Shown: positions 48,512 through 57,238 of the stretch, one piece after another
Numbering within the stretch: the first letter of the stretch is position 1
Layout: each line of letters starts with the position of its first letter
From: Mycobacterium sp. IDR2000157661
GTDB taxonomy: Bacteria; Actinomycetota; Actinomycetes; Mycobacteriales; Mycobacteriaceae
NCBI RefSeq assembly: GCF_022317005.1
Contig: NZ_CP081006.1
Span: 4,464,001-4,528,000, forward strand
DNA: 64,000 bases
Direction of reading: 5' to 3'
Translations under genes and position numbers: made by a program
The notes under the pieces: generated by a model
The model's input: the letters and a program-made list of their open reading frames with translations, nothing else
Database searches by the model: none
What the model was told of the DNA's origin: nothing

Positions 48512-49849
48512 GTGGCCGGCAGCGCGGAGAGGTTCCACCCTGCACGGGTGATCGTCGTCGCTTTCGCGGCGGCGATCGCGCTCTGCACGGTCCTGCTGTT
48601 CCTACCGTTCGCCACCGAAACCGGACAACGAGCGCCGTTGTTGGATGCGGTGTTCACCTCAACCTCGGCCGTCTGCGTCACCGGCTTGGTCACCGTCGAC
48701 ACGGCGACCTATTGGTCGGCGTTCGGGGAAACGGTCATCCTGGTCGGGATTCAGCTCGGTGGGCTCGGAATCATGACGGTGGCGTCGCTGCTGGTGGTGC
48801 TGCTGTCCCGTCGACTCGGCCTGCGCGCCCGGTTGATCGCCCAGGCGCAGACCCGGACTCTCACCGTTCGGGACATCGGTCGGCTGATGCGCAATGTGAC
48901 GCTCTTCAGCGTGGCGTGTGAGCTTGTCGTCGCAATCGTGCTCGTGACGCGCTTCGCCGGGCGTTACGGCATGCCTGTCTCAGATGCGTTGTGGCACGGC
49001 GTCTTTCACGCCGTATCAGCGTTCAACAACGCCGGGTTCGCACTGTATCCTGACAGCCTCGTCCGTTATGTCGACGACTCCGTGATCATGTTGACGATTG
49101 CTGCGGCGGTGATCATCGGCGGACTGGGGTTCCCGGTGGTCTTCGAATTGGCGAGGTCCTGGCGCCGTCCGCGCACCTGGTCGGTGACCACCAGGATCAC
49201 TGTCGTTGTCACGTCCGTTCTTCTACTCGTCGGCACGCTGCTGATAGCGACCATCGAGCATGACAACCCGGGAACGCTCGGACCGCTCTCGATGGGTTCT
49301 CGCCTCGTCGCCGCCGTGTTCACGGCCACGATGCCGCGCACGGCCGGCTTCAACGCAGTCGACATCGCCGCGATGACTCCCGAGGGCCTCATGTTCACCG
49401 ACGTGTTGATGTTCATCGGCGGCGGCAGCGCCAGCACGGCCGGTGGCGTCAAGGTGACCACCGTCGGACTGCTGGCCTTCGTGCTCTGGGCCGAGATGCG
49501 TGGCGAGAGCCGGGTCAACGTCGGAGTGCGGCAGGTTCCCGCGGACAACCAGAGGCAGGCGCTCGCCGTATTCATGCTGTTCGTCACGCTGTCCGGGCTG
49601 GGAACCTTCGCACTGCTGGCGATGAGCGATTACAGCCTCGACCAAGTGCTGTTCGAAGCGATATCCGCCCTGAGCACCGTCGGGCTGTCCACCGGAATCA
49701 CTGCAGCTCTGCCTGATTCGGCGACGTGGTTGTTGGTGGTGATGATGTATGTCGGCCGGCTTGGCCCCCTCACTCTTGCCTCTGCCCTGGCACTACGCCA
49801 GCGAGAACACCGCTACGAGCGGCCTTCGGAAAGGACAATCATTGGCTGA
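48512..49849 (+). CDS. TrkH/KtrB-type K+ transporter
   Basis: A 445-residue channel-like membrane protein with about eight helices and four pore loops: TSTSAVCVTGLVTVD, HAVSAFNNAGFAL, MPRTAGFNAVDI and SALSTVGLSTGIT, the last two containing filter glycines. It imports K+ with Na+ or H+ and needs a TrkA/KtrA partner, encoded by the next gene. GTG 48512 is the start. Confidence 0.93.
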   Translation: MAGSAERFHPARVIVVAFAAAIALCTVLLFLPFATETGQRAPLLDAVFTSTSAVCVTGLVTVDTATYWSAFGETVILVGIQLGGLGIMTVASLLVVLLSRRLGLRARLIAQAQTRTLTVRDIGRLMRNVTLFSVACELVVAIVLVTRFAGRYGMPVSDALWHGVFHAVSAFNNAGFALYPDSLVRYVDDSVIMLTIAAAVIIGGLGFPVVFELARSWRRPRTWSVTTRITVVVTSVLLLVGTLLIATIEHDNPGTLGPLSMGSRLVAAVFTATMPRTAGFNAVDIAAMTPEGLMFTDVLMFIGGGSASTAGGVKVTTVGLLAFVLWAEMRGESRVNVGVRQVPADNQRQALAVFMLFVTLSGLGTFALLAMSDYSLDQVLFEAISALSTVGLSTGITAALPDSATWLLVVMMYVGRLGPLTLASALALRQREHRYERPSERTIIG

Positions 49850-50504
49850 GACGAGAAACGAACCGGTGGTGGTCATCGGTCTCGGTCGGTTCGGTAGCGC
49901 CATCGCCTTGGAACTGACCAGAAGGGGCACCGAGGTCCTGGCGATCGACGAGTCACCGAAGCTGGTTCAAAGCCTGTCCGGTCAGCTCACGCAGGTGGTG
50001 GCAGCCGATTGCACGGACATCGACGCGTTGCGGGAACTCGGTGTCGACGAGTTCTACCGCGCGGTGGTCGCAGTCGGCACGGGCATCGAAGCCAGCATTC
50101 TCATCACGTCACTACTCGTAGAGCTCGGCATCGAGGACATCTGGGCCAAGGCAATCACCGCCCACCACGGCCGCATACTCGAACGCGTGGGCGCCACCCA
50201 TGTGGTGTTTCCCGAACGAGAGGCCGGCGAACGGGTCGCTCACCTGGTGTCCGGGCAATTGCTCGACTACCTGCAAGTCGATCAGGACTTCGCCATCGCC
50301 AAGATCGTGCCGCCCAAGGCCATGACAGGGCTACCGCTCGGTGGCACGAAGGTTCGCTCCAAGTACGGCATCACCGTGGTGGCGGTGAAAAGCGGCGAGA
50401 ACGATTTCACCTACGCGTCGGCGGAGACCGAGCTGACCTACGACGACGTCATCCTGGTGACCGGCCGGCCACGGGACATCGAGAAGCTGGCACGCCTGGA
50501 CTGA
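49842..50504 (+). CDS. TrkA/KtrA-type regulatory subunit
   Basis: A 220-residue protein with an RCK_N domain (VVVIGLGRFGSAIALELTRRGTEVLAIDE) and an RCK_C domain near the end (DVILVTGRPRDIEKL). TTG 49842, with AAGGA 6 bases upstream, overlaps the stop of the channel gene by 8 bases. The two therefore form a coupled Ktr-like pair, separate from the CeoB/CeoC pair upstream. Confidence 0.92.
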   Translation: MAETRNEPVVVIGLGRFGSAIALELTRRGTEVLAIDESPKLVQSLSGQLTQVVAADCTDIDALRELGVDEFYRAVVAVGTGIEASILITSLLVELGIEDIWAKAITAHHGRILERVGATHVVFPEREAGERVAHLVSGQLLDYLQVDQDFAIAKIVPPKAMTGLPLGGTKVRSKYGITVVAVKSGENDFTYASAETELTYDDVILVTGRPRDIEKLARLD

Positions 50505-50528
50505 CGCATGAGAGCGGTTGGCTCGGGC

Positions 50529-51242
50529 TCAGCGGGACTCCGGCTGAGTGACATCCCCGTACTCGGTGTGCAACTCGCCGTCGTGCTCGCCCGATTGCTC
50601 GTCGGCACGCATGGCGCGTTGCGCGGTGCGGATGGCCAGGTAGGTCACCAGCGCGGCGACGGCGGTCAGCGGCCAGCCCATGGCGATGCGGGCCACTCCC
50701 AGCCACCCGGTCTGGTCGGCGTCGTAGAGATGGTTCTGCACCAGGAAGCGGGAGGCGAACACCGCCACCCACACCAGCGTCGCGATGTCGAAGGCCGTCA
50801 CGGCCTTGCGGACCCGTCGCCACCCTGGACCGTGCCCGCTGATCCAGCCCCACAGGTAACCCACCACCGGACGCCGCACGAGCACCGACAGCGCGAACAC
50901 CGTCGCCCACAGCAGCGACATCCAGATGCCCCACAGGAAGTATCCTTTGGACTCCCCCGTCACATAGGCGATCAGGGCGCATATACCCACACCGAAGAAC
51001 CCGGAGATCGCGGGCTGGGCGGATTCCCGCCGCGCCAGGCGCCACACCAACACCAGGGCGGCGACGCCCAAGGCGGCGGCGATGGCGGGCATCAGCCCGA
51101 AGAGCTGAGACACCGGGACGAACGCCACGATGGGCAGCGAGGAGTAGATCAGGCCACTGATGCCGCCCATCTGGTCGAGAATGGCGTGAGCCTTGGAGTT
51201 CGGCGTGGTGGGCTGCCCCGGTTCGGTTCCGGGTGCGCTCAC
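50529..51242 (-). CDS. DUF3159 membrane protein
   Basis: A 237-residue integral membrane protein with six or so helices, including ISGLIYSSLPIVAFVPVSQLFGLM and GESKGYFLWGIWMSLLWATVFALSVLVRRP; the family is DUF3159 (Rv2693c). The function is unknown. GTG 51242 overlaps the OB-fold gene by GTGA, and the longer frame is a shadow. The C-terminus is charged. Confidence 0.88.
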   Translation of the reverse strand: MSAPGTEPGQPTTPNSKAHAILDQMGGISGLIYSSLPIVAFVPVSQLFGLMPAIAAALGVAALVLVWRLARRESAQPAISGFFGVGICALIAYVTGESKGYFLWGIWMSLLWATVFALSVLVRRPVVGYLWGWISGHGPGWRRVRKAVTAFDIATLVWVAVFASRFLVQNHLYDADQTGWLGVARIAMGWPLTAVAALVTYLAIRTAQRAMRADEQSGEHDGELHTEYGDVTQPESR

Positions 51243-51610
51243 TTCTGGATCTCGTAGTGCGGGTTGTAGATGGCCTTGGAGCCGTTGTCGAGTTTGCCGA
51301 CACGGCCGTGCACTCGCAGCGTTCGGCCCGATTCGATGCCGGGGATGCGGCGTTGACCCAGCCACACCAGCATGACGGAGTCGGTGCCGTCGAACAGCTC
51401 GGCTTTCACGCCGCCGGCGCAACCCTTGCCGTTGCACTCGACTGTGCGCAGGGTGCCGACCATCGTGACTTCTTGGCCGCGTTGACAGTCGATCGCCTTC
51501 TGTGCGCCGGTCATCGCGGCTTCGTCGCTGAGCTGCTCCACGTCAAGTTGTTCGGGGTCTTCCGTCAGCCGCCGAGTGAGCCGACGCAGATACCCTTCGG
51601 CCGTTGCCAT
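51239..51610 (-). CDS. OB-fold nucleic-acid-binding protein
   Basis: A 123-residue protein with an OB-fold core (EVTMVGTLRTVECNG, VKAELFDGTDSVMLVWLGQRRIPGIESGRTLRVHGRVG). It corresponds in position and layout to Rv2694c. It probably binds single-stranded nucleic acid; no partner is known. AGGAG 5-8 bases before ATG 51610 supports the start. It is cotranslated with the DUF3159 gene. Confidence 0.87.
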   Translation of the reverse strand: MATAEGYLRRLTRRLTEDPEQLDVEQLSDEAAMTGAQKAIDCQRGQEVTMVGTLRTVECNGKGCAGGVKAELFDGTDSVMLVWLGQRRIPGIESGRTLRVHGRVGKLDNGSKAIYNPHYEIQK

Positions 51611-51744
51611 GGCCTCTCCTGACCTATCGCAGATCCACCATGGATCTACCCAATCCAACGCCACGTTAGACCTGTTGGTTCCGAACTGCCACGCAGGGTC
51701 GGGTCGGCGCGCCGGGCGGGTGCCGGGCCGGGCACGATCAACGT

Positions 51745-52449
51745 ATGGCGGTCGATCTGCGCGGGGTTTCGGCGGTCCTTCTGCCCGGCACGGGTTCCGA
51801 CGACGACTTCGTCTACCGGGCGTTCTCGGCGGCCCTGCACGACGCCGGCGCCGTCGTCGTCACCCCGGCGCCGCAGCCGCACCGCCTGGTCGCGGGCTAC
51901 CGCGACGCGCTCGGCGAGGCGGCGCTGGCTGGGCCGATCGCGGTGGGCGGGGTGTCGATCGGCGCGGCCGTGGCCGTCGAGTGGGCGCTCGCCCATCCCG
52001 GCCGCGCTGTCGCGGTGCTCGCCGCGTTGCCGGCATGGACCGGCTCACCGCAGTGGGCGCCCGCCGCGGCAGCGGCGCGCCACTCGGCCCAGATGCTGCG
52101 CCGCCACGGGCTGGCCGCGGCAACGGCCGCGATGCGGGCTGGCAGCCCGCAGTGGCTGGCCGATGAACTGGCCCGCTCGTGGCTGGGCCAGTGGCCTGCG
52201 CTGCCCGAGGCGATGGAAGAGGCGGCCGGCTACGTCGCCCCCAGCTGTGCGGAACTGGCGCGCCTGGCGGCGCCGATGGGGGTGGTGGCGGCGATCGACG
52301 ACCCGGTGCACCCGGCGGAAGTCGCGGCCGAGTGGGTGGCCGCGGCACCGCTGGCCGCGTTGCGCACCGTCACGCTCGCCGATCTGGGCGCAGATCCGGC
52401 AGTGCTGGGCGCCGCGTGCCTGGCGGCGCTGCGCGATGTGGCCGGCTAA
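51745..52449 (+). CDS. Alpha/beta-fold hydrolase-like protein
   Basis: A 234-residue protein with the strand VSAVLLPGTGSDDDFVYRAF, the elbow GGVSIGA (Ser around 74) and late helices. It matches Rv2695 in position. The core is short for an esterase, and the substrate is unknown. It is convergent with the DUF3710 gene, overlapping by 4 bp. Confidence 0.83.
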   Translation: MAVDLRGVSAVLLPGTGSDDDFVYRAFSAALHDAGAVVVTPAPQPHRLVAGYRDALGEAALAGPIAVGGVSIGAAVAVEWALAHPGRAVAVLAALPAWTGSPQWAPAAAAARHSAQMLRRHGLAAATAAMRAGSPQWLADELARSWLGQWPALPEAMEEAAGYVAPSCAELARLAAPMGVVAAIDDPVHPAEVAAEWVAAAPLAALRTVTLADLGADPAVLGAACLAALRDVAG

Positions 52450-53225
52450 CCGCCGGTGATGGTACGCAATTGCTGCATCGCCGAACCCTGCGCGCTGCGG
52501 CGCGCGGCCGGTGCGGCGGGTGGCTGCTGGCCGGACTGCTGCGCCTGCTGGGCCGCGGCTTGTTCGGCCGCCGCGCGCAACTGGTTGGCCATCGCCTCCG
52601 GCAGCTCGACCGCCAGCGGCGTGCGCACCGGAAACGGCGTGTCCCCGCGGCGAACCACGGTGTCCGTCAGCGCCTTTCGCGCTTCGTCGGTGAGGGCGTC
52701 GATGTGGTCCTGCGGGCCGTTGACGACGCAGCGGATCATCCAGCGGTAGCCGTCGACGCCGATGAACCGGACGACACCCGGCTGGCCTGCCTGCTCGGGC
52801 GGGGCGGACGCCACTCCGACGACCTCGCGACCCCACGGGCCGTCCTTGATCGAGACCTGGGCGCCGTCCTTGCGCAGCGACTCGGCCAGTTCGGTGGCGA
52901 TGTCGCGCCACAGCCCGCTGGTCTTGGGCGCGGCGTAGGCGGCGATGGTGAACCGGCCGTGCGCTGTGACGACCCAGATCGCGCTGGGCACGCCCTGCTG
53001 GGTGAGCTCGACCTGCACCTGTCCCGCCGGGGGCAGCGGAATCAGCACCGAGCCGAGGTCGAGCCGTCCGGTCGCGGCGACCGCCGGATCGTCGAAGTCC
53101 TCGATGTCGAACGGCCCGTCGAGGTCCCCGTCGCCGGGTTCCGCAGTGTCCTGCTTCGCCTGTTCGACGACCTCCTCGGCGGAGTCGCCGGGCTCGTCGT
53201 TGCCTTTACGCCTACTGAATGCCAT
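52446..53225 (-). CDS. DUF3710 family protein
   Basis: A 259-residue soluble protein of the actinobacterial DUF3710 family (Rv2696c): an acidic leader, then FDIEDFDDPAVAATGRLDLGSVLIPLP and SGLWRDIATELAESLRKDGAQV, EVVGVASAPP and FIGVDGYRWMIRCVVNG. The last 60 residues are Gln/Ala/Pro-rich. ATG 53225 overlaps the dut stop by ATGA. The role is unknown; it is always next to dut in mycobacteria. Confidence 0.9.
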   Translation of the reverse strand: MAFSRRKGNDEPGDSAEEVVEQAKQDTAEPGDGDLDGPFDIEDFDDPAVAATGRLDLGSVLIPLPPAGQVQVELTQQGVPSAIWVVTAHGRFTIAAYAAPKTSGLWRDIATELAESLRKDGAQVSIKDGPWGREVVGVASAPPEQAGQPGVVRFIGVDGYRWMIRCVVNGPQDHIDALTDEARKALTDTVVRRGDTPFPVRTPLAVELPEAMANQLRAAAEQAAAQQAQQSGQQPPAAPAARRSAQGSAMQQLRTITGG

Positions 53226-53689
53226 CACAAACTCGCATGTCCGCCGGAGGAGCCGTGGCCGCCGTCGCCACGGGTTGTCATGCCCAGACCGGCTTCGTCG
53301 AACGACGTCACCTCGACCAGTTCGGGCAGTTCGACCCGCTGCACCAACAACTGTGCGATCCGGTCCCCCCGGTGCACGAGGATGGGTTGCTGCGGGTCGA
53401 GGTTGATCAGCGCCACCTTGATCTCGCCGCGGTAGCCGGCGTCGATCGTGCCGGGGCTGTTCACGATCGAAAGCCCAACGCGCGCAGCAAGACCCGAGCG
53501 CGGATGGATCAGGCCGACCATCCCGTACGGGATGGCCACCGCGATGCCGGTCGGCACCAGAGCGCGCTGACCCGGTGCCAGTTCCACGTCGAGCGCGCTG
53601 TAGAGGTCGACGCCGGCGTCGCCGTCATGGGCACGGCCCGGCATCGGCAGATCCCGGTCCAAGCGCACAACCGCAAGAGAGGTGGACAC
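53225..53689 (-). CDS. dut: dUTP diphosphatase
   Basis: A 154-residue trimeric dUTPase, exactly the length of the M. tuberculosis enzyme. The five motifs can be read: DGDAGVDLYSA, PRSGLA, NSPGTIDAGYRGEI, RGDRIAQLLVQ and the glycine-rich tail GDGGHGSSGG. It hydrolyses dUTP to dUMP, keeping uracil out of DNA. GTG 53689 (VSTSLAVVRLDRDL) fits; the extra N-terminus from 53734 overlaps the divergent gene. Confidence 0.96.
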   Translation of the reverse strand: MSTSLAVVRLDRDLPMPGRAHDGDAGVDLYSALDVELAPGQRALVPTGIAVAIPYGMVGLIHPRSGLAARVGLSIVNSPGTIDAGYRGEIKVALINLDPQQPILVHRGDRIAQLLVQRVELPELVEVTSFDEAGLGMTTRGDGGHGSSGGHASL

Positions 53690-53714
53690 GACGTCAGAGA
53701 TTACTCTTGGCCGC

Positions 53715-54191
53715 GTGTCCGACACGCGCGCCACGTCGCAATCCGTGCGCTACCGCGAACGGCTGTGGGTGCCGTGGTGGTGGTGGCCGCCCGGTCTCGG
53801 GCTCGGGGGCTTGATCTCACTTGAGGTCAATCAGGGTGTACCCGCCGTGCCGGTGTGGCTGCCCTACGCGGTGCTGTTACCGGTCGCCGTGGTCGTGCTG
53901 CTGTGGCTGGGCCGCACCGAGGTGCGGGTGGTGGGCGGTTCCGGCGCCACCGAACTGTGGGTGAATGCCGCCCATCTGCCCGTCGACGTGGTGTCGCGCT
54001 CGGCCGAGGTGCCCCGCAGCGCGAAGTCCGCCGCCCTGGGGCGCCAATTGGACCCGGCGGCCTACGTCGTGCACCGGGCCTGGGTCGGCCCGATGGTGCT
54101 GCTGGTGCTCGACGATCCCGACGACCCGACCCCGTACTGGTTGGTGAGCTGTCGGCACCCGGACAAGCTCCTGGCGGCGCTCCGCAGTTGA
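53715..54191 (+). CDS. DUF3093 membrane protein
   Basis: A 158-residue protein with two transmembrane helices (WVPWWWWPPGLGLGGLISLEV and VWLPYAVLLPVAVVVLLWLG) and a soluble C-terminal domain ending in DPTPYWLVSCRHPDKLLAAL, as in DUF3093 (Rv2698). The function is unknown. GTG 53715 is close to the divergent dut start at 53689. Its stop codon lies in a 26-bp tandem repeat. Confidence 0.88.
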   Translation: MSDTRATSQSVRYRERLWVPWWWWPPGLGLGGLISLEVNQGVPAVPVWLPYAVLLPVAVVVLLWLGRTEVRVVGGSGATELWVNAAHLPVDVVSRSAEVPRSAKSAALGRQLDPAAYVVHRAWVGPMVLLVLDDPDDPTPYWLVSCRHPDKLLAALRS

Positions 54192-54242
54192 ACTGCGAAT
54201 CAAACTTGAGCAGTTGAACTGCGAATCAAACCTGAGCAGTTA
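54184..54242. repeat. 26-bp tandem repeat at the end of the DUF3093 gene
   Basis: Copies at 54184-54209 and 54210-54235 differ at one base (TTGA/CTGA), and a partial third begins at 54236 (GCAGTTAA). The unit begins GCAGTTGAACTGC, itself a partial palindrome. The stop codon TGA of the DUF3093 gene falls in the first unit, so the second copy is beyond the gene. The DUF4193 gene ends just after it. Confidence 0.9.
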
Positions 54243-54542
54243 AGCAGCGCAGTCCGAGCAGATCATCATGCCGTTCTTCTCGCTGGCCAGCCGGCTGCGG
54301 TGGTGAACCAGGAAGCAGCTCGAACAGGTGAACTCGTCGGCCTGCTTCGGGATGACCCGCACCGAGAGCTCTTCTCCCGACAGGTCGGCACCGGGCAGCT
54401 CGAAGTTCTCGGCGGTCTCGGATTCGTCGACGTCGACGACGGCAGACTGCGCCTCGTTGCGCCGTGCCTTCAGTTCCTCGAGCGAATCTTCGGAGACGTC
54501 GTCGGTCTCACTACGCCGTGGGGCGTCGTAATCGGTAGCCAT
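54240..54542 (-). CDS. DUF4193 zinc-ribbon-like protein
   Basis: A 100-residue acidic protein of the DUF4193 family (Rv2699c). The C-terminal third has CSSC near the middle and CSDC at the end, four cysteines suited to one zinc; between them HHRSRLA is basic. It is probably a small regulator or RNA-polymerase-associated protein, an inference only. A CRP-type site lies upstream, shared with cei. Confidence 0.9.
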   Translation of the reverse strand: MATDYDAPRRSETDDVSEDSLEELKARRNEAQSAVVDVDESETAENFELPGADLSGEELSVRVIPKQADEFTCSSCFLVHHRSRLASEKNGMMICSDCAA

Positions 54543-54639
54543 CCTCGTCCCCTCCGATATAAAGCTGTGCAGCAGAGGTTTGTACCAGCGTGGAACGCAT
54601 CCACCAAATGATTCGTGCCCGCATAGGTAGGCGGTTCAC

Positions 54640-54655
54640 TGTGATTTACGTCACA
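54640..54655 (+). promoter_or_regulatory. CRP-type operator (TGTGA-N6-TCACA)
   Basis: A perfect palindromic match to the mycobacterial CRP consensus, TGTGA at 54640 and TCACA at 54651 with six bases between. It lies 98 bases before the DUF4193 start and 54 bases before cei, so it could act on both divergent genes. Confidence 0.8.
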
Positions 54656-54708
54656 TTAGCGATCATGCCACCCGAACTCCGCTGCAACTGGGGCTTTAGA
54701 GTGCACTC

Positions 54709-55365
54709 GTGGTCACGCAAATCACAGAGGGCACGGCGTTCGACAAGCACGGTCGGCCCTTCCGTCGGCGCAACTTCCTGCCTGCGGCGCTGCTGTTCGC
54801 CGCGCTGTCGGTGGTGACCCTGCTGGTTTGGGCCATCGTGCTGAATCAGCCGGCCGATGTCGAGGAGTTGGCCGCGTGCAATCCGCCGCCCGCACCGGCG
54901 GATCCGAACGCGCCGGCGCCCACGCTCGGCGAGCAGGTCTCCCGCGCCGACATGCGCGAGGTGGAACCTGCCCCGCTCGCCGACACCACGATCCGGGTGC
55001 TCAATGCCAGCGGGCAGGGCGGGCAAGCCGCCGAGGTCGCCGGCGCGCTGAAAGACCTGGGTTTCGCCGAACCGACCGCAGCCAACGATCCCCTCTACGA
55101 GACCGCCCGCCTACAGTGTCAGGGACAGATCCGGTTCGGCGAGTCCGGGCGGGCTGCGGCCGCCGCGGTCTGGCTTGTCGCGCCGTGCACCGAGTTGTAT
55201 CAGGACGAGCGCCCCGACGACACCGTCGACTTGGCCCTTGGCACCGACTTCTCCGAACTGGCCAGCAACGACGACATCGAGGCGGTGCTCTCCAGCCTGC
55301 GCCCGGACGCCACTCAGACCGCCGATCAGGCGCTGGTGGTGCAGGCCCACAGCGCTGCGTGCTGA
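54709..55365 (+). CDS. cei: Envelope integrity protein Cei (LytR C-terminal domain)
   Basis: A 218-residue single-pass membrane protein: a short cytosolic start, one helix (FLPAALLFAALSVVTLLVWAIVL), a Pro/Ala-rich linker and a LytR_C domain (TIRVLNASGQGGQAAEVAGALKDLGF) with a second half ending near ADQALVVQAHSAAC. It corresponds to Rv2700 (Cei), needed for a sound cell envelope and virulence in M. tuberculosis. The start is GTG 54709. A CRP-type site lies 54 bases upstream. Confidence 0.92.
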   Translation: MVTQITEGTAFDKHGRPFRRRNFLPAALLFAALSVVTLLVWAIVLNQPADVEELAACNPPPAPADPNAPAPTLGEQVSRADMREVEPAPLADTTIRVLNASGQGGQAAEVAGALKDLGFAEPTAANDPLYETARLQCQGQIRFGESGRAAAAAVWLVAPCTELYQDERPDDTVDLALGTDFSELASNDDIEAVLSSLRPDATQTADQALVVQAHSAAC

Positions 55366-55395
55366 GCGAAAGGGCCAGCGGCGCAGCGTAACTCG

Positions 55396-56241
55396 CTAGA
55401 CGGCGCCGGCCCGCCGGAGTGCCGTGTCCAGTGCGGCGGCCACCCCCGGCGCGGCGGCCGCGATGAAACCGGGACCGCCGGCCGCCCCGTCACCGGACGG
55501 CAGCCGCAGCACCGCGCCGGCCTCGGCGGCGATCAGGGCGCCCGCGGCCCAGTCCCAGACGTGAACACCGTCCTCGTAGTAGGCGTCCAGTTGGCCTGCG
55601 GCGACCATGCACAGGTCGAGCGCGCACGAACCCATGCGGCGCACGTCGCGGACCGCCGGCAGCATCATGGTGAGAATCTCGGCCTGCCGTTGCCGCTGGT
55701 CCCGGGCATACGAGAAGCCGGTGCCCACCAGCGCCATCGACAGGTCGTCGGCCGCGCTGGCGTGCAGCGCTGACACCACGCCGCCGCGCACCACACGGGC
55801 GCCGTGGCCGGCGGCCGCGGAATACAACGCGCCAGTGGGCACGTTGGCGACCGCGCCGGCCACCGATACCCTGCCGCGCTGCACCGCGACGGACACGGCG
55901 TAGGTGTCGAGGCCGTAGACGAAGTTGACCGTCCCGTCGATCGGGTCGAGCACCCAGGTGAGTTCCCCGTCCCGTGCGGGATGCGTGCCGCCCTCCTCCT
56001 CGCCCATGACGTGGTCCCCCGGGCGCAGCACGGCCAGGCGCTCGCGGATCAGTCGTTCGGTCTCGGTGTCGACCACGGTGACCGGGTCGGTAGGGGTGCT
56101 CTTGGCCCGGACCTCGGGCGTGTCGGAGGTCGTCTCGCTGAAAACCTCCGCGCGCCGTCTGAGCACGAAGCCGGCCGCTTCGGCGGCCAATTGTTCGGCG
56201 ACCGACCGCAGCTCGGCGGGATCGGTGTCGGTTCCGCTCAC
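55396..56241 (-). CDS. suhB: Inositol monophosphatase family protein SuhB
   Basis: A 281-residue Mg-dependent phosphatase with all three signatures: VTVVDTETERLI, VLDPIDGTVNFVYG (metal ligands) and WDWAAGALIAAEAG. It releases inositol from inositol-1-phosphate for PI, PIM and mycothiol. GTG 56241 fits the homologue; the longer frame adds an unconserved Cys-rich leader. It is divergent from ppgK, with 125 bp between. Confidence 0.93.
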   Translation of the reverse strand: MSGTDTDPAELRSVAEQLAAEAAGFVLRRRAEVFSETTSDTPEVRAKSTPTDPVTVVDTETERLIRERLAVLRPGDHVMGEEEGGTHPARDGELTWVLDPIDGTVNFVYGLDTYAVSVAVQRGRVSVAGAVANVPTGALYSAAAGHGARVVRGGVVSALHASAADDLSMALVGTGFSYARDQRQRQAEILTMMLPAVRDVRRMGSCALDLCMVAAGQLDAYYEDGVHVWDWAAGALIAAEAGAVLRLPSGDGAAGGPGFIAAAAPGVAAALDTALRRAGAV

Positions 56242-56366
56242 CGCTCCATCGCAGCACACTGCCGCAGGTACCACCCGGCCACCTGTTGGGCGACAGCCCC
56301 GCATGACGTTTCCCGAGCCACTAATGTGGGGCGCGCCGCACCTGCCGGCCTTTTGTGAGGAGCGTT

Positions 56367-57176
56367 ATGACCGCCACCGATTCCCCCACCGCGGACCCGC
56401 GCGCCGACGGCGGCATGCCACGGCGCGGGTTCGGCGTCGACGTCGGTGGCAGCGGCGTCAAGGGCGGCATCGTCGATCTGGAAACCGGGCAGCTGGTCGG
56501 TGAGCGGTTCAAGCTGCTCACCCCGCAGCCGGCAACCCCCGATGCGGTCGCCAAGACCATCGCCGAAGTCGTCGCGCACTTCGGCTGGGAGGGCCCGCTC
56601 GGCGTGACGTACCCGGGAGTGGTCACCGAGGGAGTTGTGCGCACGGCCGCCAACGTCGACAAGGACTGGATCGGCGCCAACGCCGTCGAGGTAATCGGCG
56701 GCGCCCTCAATGGGCAGCGCGTGACCGTGCTCAATGACGCGGATGCCGCCGGGCTGGCCGAGGAGAAGTACGGGGCGGGTCGCGAGAACACAGGCGTCAT
56801 CGTGCTGCTGACCTTCGGAACCGGCATCGGCTCGGCGGTGATCCACAACGGCGTGCTGCTGCCCAACACCGAATTCGGCCACATCGAGGTCGGCGGCAAG
56901 GAGGCCGAGCACCGGGCCGCGTCGTCGGTCAAGGAACGCAAGGACTGGAGCTACCAGCGCTGGACCGTCGAGGTGACGAAAGTGCTGGTGGCGATCGAGA
57001 ACGCGATCTGGCCTGACCTGTTCATCGCCGGCGGCGGCATCAGCCGCAAGGCCGACAAGTGGATACCGCTGCTCAAGAACCGCACCCCCGTGGTGGCCGC
57101 CGCACTGCAGAACACCGCCGGGATCGTCGGTGCGGCGATGGCCGCCGAGGTCGACGTCACGGCTACCGCCAAGTAG
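56367..57176 (+). CDS. ppgK: Polyphosphate glucokinase
   Basis: A 269-residue ROK-like sugar kinase using polyphosphate or ATP to phosphorylate glucose. The first phosphate loop is GFGVDVGGSGVKGGIVDLETG, the sugar-binding VTVLNDADAAGLAEE and the second loop LLTFGTGIGSAVI follow, then the family GHIEVGGKEAEHRAA. GAGGAG 6-9 bases before ATG 56367 supports the start. sigA follows. Confidence 0.95.
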   Translation: MTATDSPTADPRADGGMPRRGFGVDVGGSGVKGGIVDLETGQLVGERFKLLTPQPATPDAVAKTIAEVVAHFGWEGPLGVTYPGVVTEGVVRTAANVDKDWIGANAVEVIGGALNGQRVTVLNDADAAGLAEEKYGAGRENTGVIVLLTFGTGIGSAVIHNGVLLPNTEFGHIEVGGKEAEHRAASSVKERKDWSYQRWTVEVTKVLVAIENAIWPDLFIAGGGISRKADKWIPLLKNRTPVVAAALQNTAGIVGAAMAAEVDVTATAK

Positions 57177-57199
57177 CCACGCCCGGGCCGGTTGAATTT

Positions 57200-57238
57200 G
57201 CCGCTCAGGGCGGCTTCCCCCCACACTGTCGTTACAAT
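57200..57238 (+). promoter_or_regulatory. Candidate ppgK terminator followed by a candidate sigA promoter
   Basis: A small GCCGC/GCGGC stem at 57200-57214 with CCCCCC after it could end ppgK. The hexamer TACAAT at 57233-57238 is a near-consensus -10 element for the housekeeping sigma factor. No clear -35 is seen at the usual distance. A transcript would have an untranslated leader of about 110 bases before GTG 57357. Confidence 0.5.
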
